A stretch of 7,438 nt of DNA from Bacteroidota bacterium (GCA_003023665.1 PXYR01000003.1:4533-11970); one strand, 5' to 3'; numbered from the stretch's first letter, positions 1 to 5,954 are shown. Numbers and translations are program-made. The notes: a model not told the origin generated them from the sequence alone.

Positions 1-578
1 AATCCTGCAAAAATCATATTTGGAGGCGTGCCTATTAAGGTAGCCATACCGCCAATATTCGCCGCCCAAGCAACGGATAAAAGCAAGGGCCTTTCCACCT
101 TCACGGATACATTTTTGGGCAGAACAGCCAATACACTAGTTACTATGGGAAGCATCATAATTGAGGTAGCCGTATTGCTTATCCACATGGACATAAAGCC
201 TGTACTGAGCATGAAACCAGCCAACAAACCCCTACCCTCTGTACCAGTTTTACGCAAAATCCATAGAGCGATCCGGTAGTGTAAATTGGTTTGTTCTAAT
301 GCCCTTGCTATGACAAATCCACCAAAAAATAAGTAGACAAGAGGATGCGCATAATAGGTGGACATACTTTTTGCCTCCATTATTCCAAACAAGGGGAAAA
401 GCAATAATGGCAACAACGCGGTCACCGCTAAATGAACCGTCTCTGAAATCCACCAAATAAGCATCCAAAAGGTTATCCCAAGGAGGATAAAGTGAGATTC
501 AAACCCGCCAATTGTGGCCGTAAAGAGTGCTACAATTGGTCCAATAAAGCGAATTAAGACTGTACTTTTGTTACTCAT
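1..578 (-). CDS. SLC13/DASS family anion (sulfate/dicarboxylate) transporter, N-terminal part
   Basis: Partial gene: 192 codons are visible and the C-terminal part lies beyond the left edge. It encodes a very hydrophobic inner-membrane protein. The two signature loops of the divalent anion:sodium symporter (DASS/SLC13) family can be read directly: Ser-Asn-Thr at residues 134-136 within WISNTAT, and GTPPN at 183-187. In VcINDY-type structures such loops form half of the substrate and sodium sites. A SET-x(5)-TALLP stretch at about 45-57 also fits the family. Likely role: sodium-coupled import of dicarboxylates, sulfate or a similar anion; the substrate cannot be told from this part. The ATG at 576-578 is chosen because it gives a short polar tail before the first hydrophobic segment (about 8-25). 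An in-frame TTG directly before it is possible but less likely. The gene is divergent from rdgB with only 13 bases between start codons. I found no -7 promoter box for it. Confidence 0.9.
   Translation of the reverse strand, partial: MSNKSTVLIRFIGPIVALFTATIGGFESHFILLGITFWMLIWWISETVHLAVTALLPLLLFPLFGIMEAKSMSTYYAHPLVYLFFGGFVIARALEQTNLHYRIALWILRKTGTEGRGLLAGFMLSTGFMSMWISNTATSIMMLPIVTSVLAVLPKNVSVKVERPLLLSVAWAANIGGMATLIGTPPNMIFAG
536..570 (+). promoter_or_regulatory. Candidate rdgB promoter (Bacteroidota type)
   Basis: TACTTTTG at 563-570 is a perfect match to the Bacteroidota -7 consensus TAnnTTTG. A TTG at 536-538 could be the -33 element, but the 24-base spacing is slightly longer than usually quoted for the group. 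Transcription would begin near 577, leaving a leader of about 15 bases before the rdgB ATG at 592. The box lies inside codons 3-6 of the divergent transporter gene. It is a motif match only. Confidence 0.45.
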
Positions 579-591
579 CAATTAAGAGTTT

Positions 592-1161
592 ATGAGATTG
601 GTTTTTGCCACCCACAACGCGGGTAAGTTACGAGAGGTTAAGGAATTAATTGGACACAAATACGAAGTTATTGGTCTAAGTGAACTTGGAGATCATGAAG
701 ATATACCAGAAAACGAGCCTACCTTAGAAGGAAATGCTCTATTCAAAGCACGTACAATCTGGAATAAATACGGTATTGCCTGCTTTTCTGACGATACTGG
801 ATTGGAGGTAGATGCACTTGGGGGAGCACCTGGCGTGATTAGTGCTAGATATGCGGGCGAGGCCAAAGACCCACAGGCAAACATGGACAAGGTTCTTTCT
901 GCCCTAGACTCTGCAAAAAAAAGATCAGCGCAATTTCGCACTGCTGTTGCACTCATTCTTGACGGCAAAGAATTTGTTTTTGAAGGTATTGTAAGAGGAC
1001 ACATTGCTACCGAACGCCAGGGAAACAAAGGATTTGGCTATGACCCTATCTTCATACCTGATGGATATGACCGCAGTTTTGCACAAATGGACAATGCTGA
1101 GAAAAACAGCATGAGCCACCGGGGACGAGCAATCGCAAAACTTGTGGACTTTCTTGTTTAA
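592..1161 (+). CDS. rdgB: RdgB/HAM1-type XTP/dITP pyrophosphatase
   Basis: A 189-residue protein, the normal length for this cytoplasmic enzyme. It hydrolyses non-canonical purine nucleoside triphosphates (dITP, XTP, ITP) to the monophosphate and pyrophosphate and so keeps deaminated bases out of DNA and RNA. Visible family motifs: the N-terminal nucleotide-binding strand FATHNAGKL (5-13); the acidic metal/catalytic segment SDDTGLEVDALGGAPG (66-81, with Asp67 and Asp68); GFGYDPIF (147-154), which contacts the base; and SHRGRA (175-180), which gates purine specificity. The ATG at 592 places the first motif at the usual distance from the N-terminus. There is no Shine-Dalgarno sequence, as is normal for Bacteroidota. 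Its TAA shares four bases with the stop codon of the convergent rsmD. The assignment is near certain; the exact substrate preference is by family. Confidence 0.97.
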   Translation: MRLVFATHNAGKLREVKELIGHKYEVIGLSELGDHEDIPENEPTLEGNALFKARTIWNKYGIACFSDDTGLEVDALGGAPGVISARYAGEAKDPQANMDKVLSALDSAKKRSAQFRTAVALILDGKEFVFEGIVRGHIATERQGNKGFGYDPIFIPDGYDRSFAQMDNAEKNSMSHRGRAIAKLVDFLV

Positions 1162-1706
1162 CCTTCTTTCTCTTCTGAGCGAGAAAAAAAGCTAAAATTC
1201 ACATGACCATAACGTCGGTGTTCCACAAACCCGGGAAGATGACTTAAATCAGTCTGGTCGCTATGCTCAATAATTGCCTCACCCACCTCAGTCAATAATC
1301 CATGATCCATGATACCACGAGCTAAATCTTCATAATACTCATAGTCATAAGGTGGGTCTGCAAAAACAATATCATACTGAGTGGCATTTCTACGAACCCA
1401 TTGCAATGCATCAGCTTGAACTGCTTGAATGTTGGCTTCTAGATCATCCGAAGTTTTAGAAATAAACCGGACACACTCTCTGTGCATATCAACGGCAACT
1501 ATTTCTATGGCACCCCTTGAGGCAAACTCATAACTAATATTGCCTGTACCTGAAAATAAATCCAGTACACGTAGATCTTCAAAATAGAATCGATTATTTA
1601 GAATATTAAATAAGCTTTCCTTACCAAAATCTGTTGTAGGGCGTGAAGGGAGATTTTTAGGTGCTTTAATGCGCTTGCTGCGCCACTTTCCACTAATGAT
1701 TCTCAT
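1158..1706 (-). CDS. rsmD: 16S rRNA (guanine966-N2)-methyltransferase RsmD
   Basis: A 182-residue SAM-dependent methyltransferase of the RsmD family, which in E. coli methylates N2 of G966 in 16S rRNA on the assembled 30S subunit. Signature stretches: RIISGKWRSKRI at 2-13; RPTTDFGKESLFNIL (22-36), the family's N-terminal RPT block in its Bacteroidota form; the SAM-binding glycine loop LDLFSGTGNISYE (48-60); the acidic VAVD at the end of strand 2 (70-73), which should hold the SAM ribose; and the catalytic DPPY (117-120) of amino-group N-methyltransferases. The ATG at 1706 overlaps the DUF3822 stop as ATGA, so the two are probably translationally coupled. This is the last gene of a minus-strand operon and it ends in a stop codon shared with rdgB, leaving no room for an intergenic terminator. 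Confidence 0.96.
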   Translation of the reverse strand: MRIISGKWRSKRIKAPKNLPSRPTTDFGKESLFNILNNRFYFEDLRVLDLFSGTGNISYEFASRGAIEIVAVDMHRECVRFISKTSDDLEANIQAVQADALQWVRRNATQYDIVFADPPYDYEYYEDLARGIMDHGLLTEVGEAIIEHSDQTDLSHLPGFVEHRRYGHVNFSFFSRSEEKEG

Positions 1707-2485
1707 ATTCTTAATAATGCACCAAAAGAAGCTATATCCACATCATTCATAGCGGAGCTTACGTGTACATATTTGGCAACCTTGATTCCCTCTACCTTGA
1801 AAAAGTATGGTTTAACGAATGATCGGTACGCACTATGACCTACGCCGCTTACTTCTATGTGAAGCGTTTCTCTATTCCACTTCAATTGTTCTGCAATATT
1901 TCCAAGATGGTAGAGCAAGTCTTCCTTTGACGCTACAGGTAGACAATTGATCATATGAACCCTCTTGCCATCCAAAGCATAAAAATTTGCTGTCCTTCCA
2001 CCTAAATCAACCCAAATCTTTTGTTCATTGGAAAGGCTCATTTTCTCCAGCTGTAGCAACCAATTGTGTTCAACATTTTCCTCTTTAATCTCCTCTTGGG
2101 TCAAATATGCCGCGGCCTGATATTCCAACTGCTTAGAAGTGAAAATTTTATTTGCCTTGTCACCAAGAAGATGGCTTGTCCAATCCAAATTTTCCGGCAT
2201 TAAGGCCTTCGGGAGCAAAGTAGATTTTGCATAATCGCTTGCCATAATCACCTTATTCGGAATTTGCGGAAAGAACGATTGAACCTCTTGGAAAGGATCC
2301 ACAGACAACTCAGAAGAAGGAATATATCCTATCATATAAAGTTGCGTAGTAGTAGAATTTTTAACCAAAAAAGAAAGTCCATCCTGCTCACGCAGGATGG
2401 ACAATGTGCAATTTTCCGCCTTCGCCGATTCAAAGGCTGGATCAATATTAGTCTGCTTTACAGTATGAGTTCTCGTAGTTACCAC
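1703..2485 (-). CDS. DUF3822 family protein, possible actin-like (PilM-like) fold
   Basis: A 260-residue soluble protein with no signal peptide or membrane segment. I recognise it as DUF3822, a Bacteroidota family of unknown function usually found next to rsmD, by its N-terminal beta-rich segment (DGLSFLV, 35-41) and its second half: IWVDLGGRTANFYALDGKR (157-175) followed by DLLYHLGNIAEQLKWN (189-204) and IEVSGVG (210-216). The D-x-G-x(2)-T strand-turn-strand resembles the phosphate loops of the actin/Hsp70/PilM superfamily; that is my inference, not an established function. The start is GTG at 2483-2485: it is the only usual start codon between the upstream in-frame TAA and the conserved N-terminal region. 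It overlaps the preceding gene by 38 bases and rsmD by 4 bases. Codons 28-40 contain a strong terminator-like hairpin, annotated separately. Confidence 0.85.
   Translation of the reverse strand: MVTTRTHTVKQTNIDPAFESAKAENCTLSILREQDGLSFLVKNSTTTQLYMIGYIPSSELSVDPFQEVQSFFPQIPNKVIMASDYAKSTLLPKALMPENLDWTSHLLGDKANKIFTSKQLEYQAAAYLTQEEIKEENVEHNWLLQLEKMSLSNEQKIWVDLGGRTANFYALDGKRVHMINCLPVASKEDLLYHLGNIAEQLKWNRETLHIEVSGVGHSAYRSFVKPYFFKVEGIKVAKYVHVSSAMNDVDIASFGALLRI
2367..2402 (-). terminator. Intragenic terminator-like hairpin with GNRA loop and U-rich tail
   Basis: On the minus (coding) strand, GTCCATCCTGC (2402-2392) and GCAGGATGGAC (2387-2377) form a perfect 11-base-pair stem around the loop GTGA, a GNRA tetraloop closed by C-G. 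It is followed at once by TTTCTTTTTT (2376-2367). This has the form of an intrinsic terminator. It lies 45 bases past the stop codon of the upstream membrane-protein gene but inside codons 28-40 of the DUF3822 gene. On the plus strand no T-run follows, so it is directional. Whether it terminates transcription in the cell is not known. Confidence 0.55.
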
Positions 2486-3080
2486 TAATGGTTGGTTCTG
2501 TTAATGAGCCAATAGTAAGAGAATTATTTTCAGCCTTACCATACGCTTGTGGAAATTCTTCTGCAATATCAGCAAAAATTACTTTGTAAGGAGCGCTCAC
2601 CTCAAAGGTAGCCACATCTACTCCGTTTTTATTTATCTCCGAAGCATCCATTGTGAACGAGGAGTCCGTGCCTGAGATATGTCGTAATGATTCTGCTATA
2701 AACCCTTCGCCAAACAGCTGCATACTAACTTTCTCTTGACCAAGTACTCGAATTATTACAGAATCCTTATTCATTTCTTTTTGGTAGATTTTATCATAGT
2801 ACATGAAAGAGGTATCCTTTCTTTCAATAATACTTATGTATCCCGTATCAACAAAACCTACCAGCTCCTGAATGGAAGAGCAATAGCTTCCCATTTCACT
2901 CTTGTAGGCCAACTGAGCCTCACGAATATTCTCTAATTGCTCAGTAATATCACACAATCTTGAGCGCTCTATCCGCTGGAATTTGATTGGTTGCATAATA
3001 CTTTGGTAGATTCGTACGGTCAAAAACAGACACGTTACGATTAGAACTGCTTTAATTCCGAGTTGTACCTTTGGATTCAT
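2448..3080 (-). CDS. Membrane-anchored pilin-like/PilN-like protein of unknown function
   Basis: A 210-residue protein that I cannot assign to a named family. It has a very short N-terminal tail (about 7 residues), one hydrophobic helix at about 8-27, then a charged, probably helical stretch (33-65, RIERSRLCDITEQLENIRE) that includes AQLAYKSEMGSYCSS, reminiscent of the helix-to-sheet junction of type II pseudopilins (x-A-x(2)-Y-x(4)-G-x-Y). The rest (70-210) looks like a mixed alpha/beta domain that would face the periplasm. There is no prepilin peptidase site and no lipobox, so the helix should stay as an anchor. Cysteines at 43, 67 and 207 are in the exported part. ATG at 3080 is the only sensible start. 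It is the first gene of the minus-strand operon with the DUF3822 gene and rsmD. The combination recalls PilN with PilM, but that is inference. It could equally be a lineage-specific envelope protein. Confidence 0.8.
   Translation of the reverse strand: MNPKVQLGIKAVLIVTCLFLTVRIYQSIMQPIKFQRIERSRLCDITEQLENIREAQLAYKSEMGSYCSSIQELVGFVDTGYISIIERKDTSFMYYDKIYQKEMNKDSVIIRVLGQEKVSMQLFGEGFIAESLRHISGTDSSFTMDASEINKNGVDVATFEVSAPYKVIFADIAEEFPQAYGKAENNSLTIGSLTEPTISGNYENSYCKAD
3066..3073 (+). promoter_or_regulatory. Candidate -7 box for the helicase operon
   Basis: TACCTTTG is a perfect TAnnTTTG match on the plus strand. The best partner at the -33 position is TTA at 3041-3043 (22-base spacing), one base off TTG. 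Transcription would start near 3080, about 47 bases before the helicase start. The box lies within codons 3-5 of the divergent membrane-protein gene, the same arrangement as at rdgB. Confidence 0.4.
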
Positions 3081-3105
3081 TGTAATTGTTCAGGATTAAT
3101 CGCTT

Positions 3106-3113
3106 CAAAACTA
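3106..3113 (-). promoter_or_regulatory. Candidate -7 box for the membrane protein-DUF3822-rsmD operon
   Basis: Read on the minus strand the sequence is TAGTTTTG, a perfect TAnnTTTG match, ending 25 bases before the ATG at 3080. The nearest TTG upstream on that strand is at 3141-3139, 25 bases away, a little long for a -33 element. It is in the 46-base gap between the two divergent operons, and is a motif match only. Confidence 0.42.
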
Positions 3114-3126
3114 CAATATTTTTTCA

Positions 3127-4542
3127 TTGCTTACACCGCAATCCACATACACAGATCTAAAAGGCTTTTTCCCATTCGAACCGACTGAGGACCAAGATGC
3201 TTTACTCAAAAAACTCGCACTGTACCTTAGCGTAAAACGTCTTCATCCAGAGGTGCTGATTGTCAAAGGATATGCAGGGACTGGAAAAACAACTGTTCTG
3301 AAATCTGTGGTTGCCGTGCACAAGAAACATCAACGAAAAATTATGTTAATGGCGCCAACGGGAAGAGCTGCCAAAGTGATGGGAGGCACTGCCGGCAAGA
3401 ATGCTTTTACCATACATAGAAGTCTATATAGACCCAATGTGTCATCTGGAGGGGTAGCTCAATTTGTCTTGGCAAACAATCCACATAAAAACACCACATT
3501 CGTCGTGGATGAAGCTGGATTGATTTCTACCAATAACGACAATGCCCTTGGGGGCAATTCACTTTTGGAGGACCTGCTGAACTTTGTTTTTACGGATGCA
3601 TCAAATAGTTTAATTCTGGTTGGAGATCCTGCACAATTACCTCCTGTGGGCCAACCCAAAAGCCCAGCACTTAATTCAGACTACTTTACCGGAGTAGGTT
3701 ACAATACCGTGGAACACACACTACGTGCTGTGGTTAGGCAGGCATTAGACAGTTACATTTTGCGCAATGCAACCCAGCTCAGAGAGCTCATAGAAAAGGA
3801 CGCTTCAGATGCTCCAAAAATGCTGCCTGGAAAAGACTTCATAGTTATTGAAGACGGCTACCATTTGCAGGAAGTGTTCGAACAATTATACTCCGCTAAT
3901 GGCGAGGGCAATACCATGGTTGTTAGATCCAATAAAAAGGCAAACAGGTACAATCAAGGTATTCGTGGAAGAATCAAATTTCAAGAAGATCAAATTTCTG
4001 CTGGCGACCAATTCATGGTTGTAAAAAACAACTATTTCTGGCTACCGGAGACTTCTACCATAGGGTTTATTGCAAACGGGGAAATTGGAGAAGTGCGATC
4101 TATTCGAAATATACACGAGCGCTACGGTCTAACATTTTGTGAAGCGACAGTAGCATTTGTAGATTATCCCGGTGAAAATGCAATTGACGTCATTCTAAAC
4201 CTAAGCACACTTCAATCAGAAGGTCCTTCCTTATCTACCGCACAGAATAATGAGTTGTACGAGCAAATGTTACTTAAGTTTTCTCACTTAAGTGCAAAGA
4301 AGAAAATTTACGAAGCCATTAAAAATGATCCGTACTACAATGCGCTTCAAGTGAAGTTCAGCTATGTCATAACCTGTCACAAAAGTCAAGGCGGCCAATG
4401 GGAACAGGTGATTATTGAACACCCCTATTTGCCAGATGGCCCTTCACCCATATATTATAAATGGCTCTATACAGCCTTAACCAGAGCTACCAAAAAAGCC
4501 TATCTGTTGGGCTTTCCTCAAGATTGGTTTGGTGTATCTTAG
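3127..4542 (+). CDS. RecD-like superfamily 1 DNA helicase
   Basis: A 471-residue ATP-dependent helicase of the RecD/Dda/Pif1-like SF1B group. Motifs in order: a Q-motif-like FPFEPTEDQ (15-23); Walker A GYAGTGKT (48-55, Lys54); motif Ia APTGRAAKVM; Walker B VVDEAG with Asp128-Glu129; motif III LVGDPAQLPPVGQ (164-176); motif IV arginine in VVRQ (Arg204); an SH3-like insertion with NGEIGEV (317-323); motif V CHKSQGGQW (417-425); and motif VI YTALTRA (448-454). All catalytic residues are intact. It lacks the long N-terminal extension of RecD2. The start is TTG at 3127: an in-frame TAA lies at 3097-3099 and no ATG or GTG intervenes, so only this TTG, or an unusual ATT, is available. It probably acts in DNA repair or recombination, but its partner is unknown. 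It leads a plus-strand operon with the two genes downstream, the next starting 18 bases after its TAG. Confidence 0.93.
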   Translation: MLTPQSTYTDLKGFFPFEPTEDQDALLKKLALYLSVKRLHPEVLIVKGYAGTGKTTVLKSVVAVHKKHQRKIMLMAPTGRAAKVMGGTAGKNAFTIHRSLYRPNVSSGGVAQFVLANNPHKNTTFVVDEAGLISTNNDNALGGNSLLEDLLNFVFTDASNSLILVGDPAQLPPVGQPKSPALNSDYFTGVGYNTVEHTLRAVVRQALDSYILRNATQLRELIEKDASDAPKMLPGKDFIVIEDGYHLQEVFEQLYSANGEGNTMVVRSNKKANRYNQGIRGRIKFQEDQISAGDQFMVVKNNYFWLPETSTIGFIANGEIGEVRSIRNIHERYGLTFCEATVAFVDYPGENAIDVILNLSTLQSEGPSLSTAQNNELYEQMLLKFSHLSAKKKIYEAIKNDPYYNALQVKFSYVITCHKSQGGQWEQVIIEHPYLPDGPSPIYYKWLYTALTRATKKAYLLGFPQDWFGVS

Positions 4543-4560
4543 GCGACCTATCGATTGATT

Positions 4561-5115
4561 ATGAAATACATCATTAGCAAAATTGCATTGTGGTTTATTG
4601 GATGGAAGGTTGTTGCCTCTGAAGAGGTTATAAGGAAGGCGAAAAACACGGTTACCATTGCAGCTCCCCACACTTCAAATTTTGATACATTTCTAGCCTT
4701 AGCAACCTTTTGGCAGATGAAACTACCTATGAAATTTCTGATCAAAGACTTCTATACTCGATGGTACTTCTTTGGTTTGATTACTTGGCTGGGAGGAATT
4801 GGGGTTAATAGATCTCAGCGCAATAATTTGGTTGATGTAAGCGCAAAACTTTTACAAGAGGGAAAAATCAACTTGATAATTAGTCCGGAAGGCACTCGGA
4901 GAAGGACTGACACATGGAAAAGTGGGTTTTACTACATAGCCAAAAAAGCCCAAGTGAACATTAGCCTTGGTTTTGTGGACTATAAAAATAAAAGAGCCGG
5001 GATAGAGAAAATAATCACACCCACAACTTTAGAAGAGACTAAGGCCAAATTGACCGATTTTTATAAAGATATTCAAGGCAAATATCCAGAGAAGTTCAAT
5101 CCAAATATCATGTAG
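4561..5115 (+). CDS. PlsC-like 1-acyl-glycerol-3-phosphate acyltransferase family protein
   Basis: A 184-residue membrane-associated acyltransferase of the glycerophosphate acyltransferase (PlsC/LPLAT) superfamily. Family blocks: HTSNFD (37-42), the catalytic H-x(4)-D; LGGIGVNRS (77-85), acceptor binding; and ISPEGTRRR (107-115), the EGTR phosphate-binding block. A hydrophobic N-terminal helix (about 3-18) probably holds it to the inner membrane. It is shorter than most PlsC (about 240), and more like the compact LPLATs of Bacteroidota. It may transfer an acyl chain to lysophosphatidate, or to an amino-acid or other lipid acceptor; the acceptor cannot be told from the sequence. I chose ATG at 4561; a TTG two codons earlier (4555) would add only two residues. 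Its last base is also the first base of the GTG of the next gene, so they are probably translationally coupled. Confidence 0.88.
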   Translation: MKYIISKIALWFIGWKVVASEEVIRKAKNTVTIAAPHTSNFDTFLALATFWQMKLPMKFLIKDFYTRWYFFGLITWLGGIGVNRSQRNNLVDVSAKLLQEGKINLIISPEGTRRRTDTWKSGFYYIAKKAQVNISLGFVDYKNKRAGIEKIITPTTLEETKAKLTDFYKDIQGKYPEKFNPNIM

Positions 5116-5555
5116 TGACATTGAATAAATTGAATTTTTCTGATACAATAACTGCTGCCTTAAGAACAAAACTAGAGGAGGGAAAGCAATGGATTTTTGA
5201 TTCGGTTAGAAAGAAGTGGCTCGTATGCACACCAGAAGAATGGGTGCGTCAACATGCTGTGCAATATCTTATAGTAAACGGCTACAGCATTCATCATATT
5301 CAGGTAGAGACAGGTTTAAAAACAGGATTTAATACCAAACGCAGCGATTTGATTGCGAATAGTAACGGAAAACCTCAAGTCTTGGTAGAATGCAAATCAC
5401 CGAGTGTAAAACTCAGTCAAGACACCTTTAATCAAGCATTCAACTATAACAATACCATTGGAGCAAAGACGATTTGGCTCACCAATGGCCTTCAAAATCT
5501 ATATTGGGACTGCAAGGCAAATAAACAGTTAGAGGAACTACCCCGCCATCTCTAG
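5115..5555 (+). CDS. Stand-alone HsdR_N-type PD-(D/E)XK nuclease-domain protein
   Basis: A 146-residue protein made up only of the domain found at the N-terminus of type I restriction R subunits (HSDR_N_2-like). The nuclease core looks intact: KRSD with Asp78, VECK with Glu92 and Lys94, and the following QAFNYN with Gln107, the QxxxY-type motif of type I and RecB-family nucleases. The N-terminal TPEEWVRQHAVQYL (39-52) is typical of the Bacteroidota solo form. There is no helicase or specificity domain and no hsdM or hsdS nearby, so it is not a restriction system as it stands; its role is unknown. The start is GTG at 5115, overlapping the previous TAG by one base. A TTG at 5121 (giving MNKLNF) is an equally reasonable start. 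Its TAG shares four bases with the stop of the convergent DUF4293 gene. Nuclease activity is an inference from the motifs. Confidence 0.87.
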   Translation: MTLNKLNFSDTITAALRTKLEEGKQWIFDSVRKKWLVCTPEEWVRQHAVQYLIVNGYSIHHIQVETGLKTGFNTKRSDLIANSNGKPQVLVECKSPSVKLSQDTFNQAFNYNNTIGAKTIWLTNGLQNLYWDCKANKQLEELPRHL

Positions 5556-5944
5556 CGCAATCTATCTAAAGAACGCACCTTAGCTTCGTCTTTCTGAATC
5601 CCTTTGGAAGCCATAAAAGCAAGGACAATATTTATAAAGGGAATAACCACACCCCAGCCTGCAGAAGCACCATTTCCTTGAATGATCCAAATCAGTGCTC
5701 CCAAAACTAACAAGCAAATCACCATACCCAAACGAACTATAAGCAGCTGTAGATTTCTGTTCTTATAGAGTAAAATTGATCCGGAAAAAAAAGCCATTAA
5801 TGCACCAAAACCTCCAAAAGTTGATGCGTTCGCTGTTGCCGCAAAACTTTCTCCATCCAGAGAGTACATTGGAAGAATAAATGCTGACAAGGCACTCAAG
5901 ATGGCCGCTACGAATAAATAAAGGGTTTGAATTCGCTGAATCAT
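5552..5944 (-). CDS. DUF4293 family four-helix membrane protein
   Basis: A 130-residue integral membrane protein. Four hydrophobic segments lie at about 5-28, 40-60, 66-87 and 96-116, with a basic C-terminal tail. The beginning MIQRIQTLYL and the ending KVRSLDRLR are characteristic of DUF4293, a Bacteroidota family of unknown function that I recall as a frequent divergent neighbour of rho in flavobacteria. No catalytic motif is visible. ATG at 5944 is the natural start, giving the conserved N-terminus. The gene is divergent from rho across 133 bases and convergent with the nuclease-domain gene, with which it shares the stop tetramer CTAG. I found no good -7 box on its strand. Confidence 0.9.
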   Translation of the reverse strand: MIQRIQTLYLFVAAILSALSAFILPMYSLDGESFAATANASTFGGFGALMAFFSGSILLYKNRNLQLLIVRLGMVICLLVLGALIWIIQGNGASAGWGVVIPFINIVLAFMASKGIQKDEAKVRSLDRLR

Positions 5945-5954
5945 GATTAAAATT

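Noticed and set aside
250..468. Minus-strand 72-codon open frame within the transporter
   Set aside because: The adjacent frame, open from 578 to the left edge, carries the SNT and GTPPN signatures of the transporter.
693..1028. Minus-strand open frame across rdgB
   Set aside because: It lies wholly within the well-conserved rdgB gene and its product has low-complexity Ser/Ala-rich shadow character.
1167..1186. Possible terminator hairpin TTTCTC/GAGAAA at the rdgB-rsmD junction
   Set aside because: Only six A/T-rich base pairs with an 8-base loop and no U-run after it on either strand; it lies in codons for the charged RsmD tail.
2448..3080. True type IV pilin or pseudopilin
   Set aside because: No prepilin peptidase cleavage site and no Glu at the fifth position of a mature helix; only the post-helix segment is reminiscent of pseudopilins.
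4272..4293. Two copies of the palindrome ACTTAAGT six bases apart, able to form an 8-bp hairpin in the helicase gene
   Set aside because: AT-rich, mid-gene, no T-run or start codon nearby; most simply explained by codon choice in the Leu-Lys / His-Leu-Ser stretch.
4477..4745. Two short minus-strand open frames at the helicase-acyltransferase junction
   Set aside because: They overlap two confidently identified genes and show no recognisable domain.
3127..5555. Type I restriction-modification or other defence system built on the HsdR_N protein and helicase
   Set aside because: No methylase or specificity subunit, the helicase is a RecD-like housekeeping type rather than an HsdR motor, and the neighbours (rsmD, rho, rdgB) are core genes with no sign of a mobile island.
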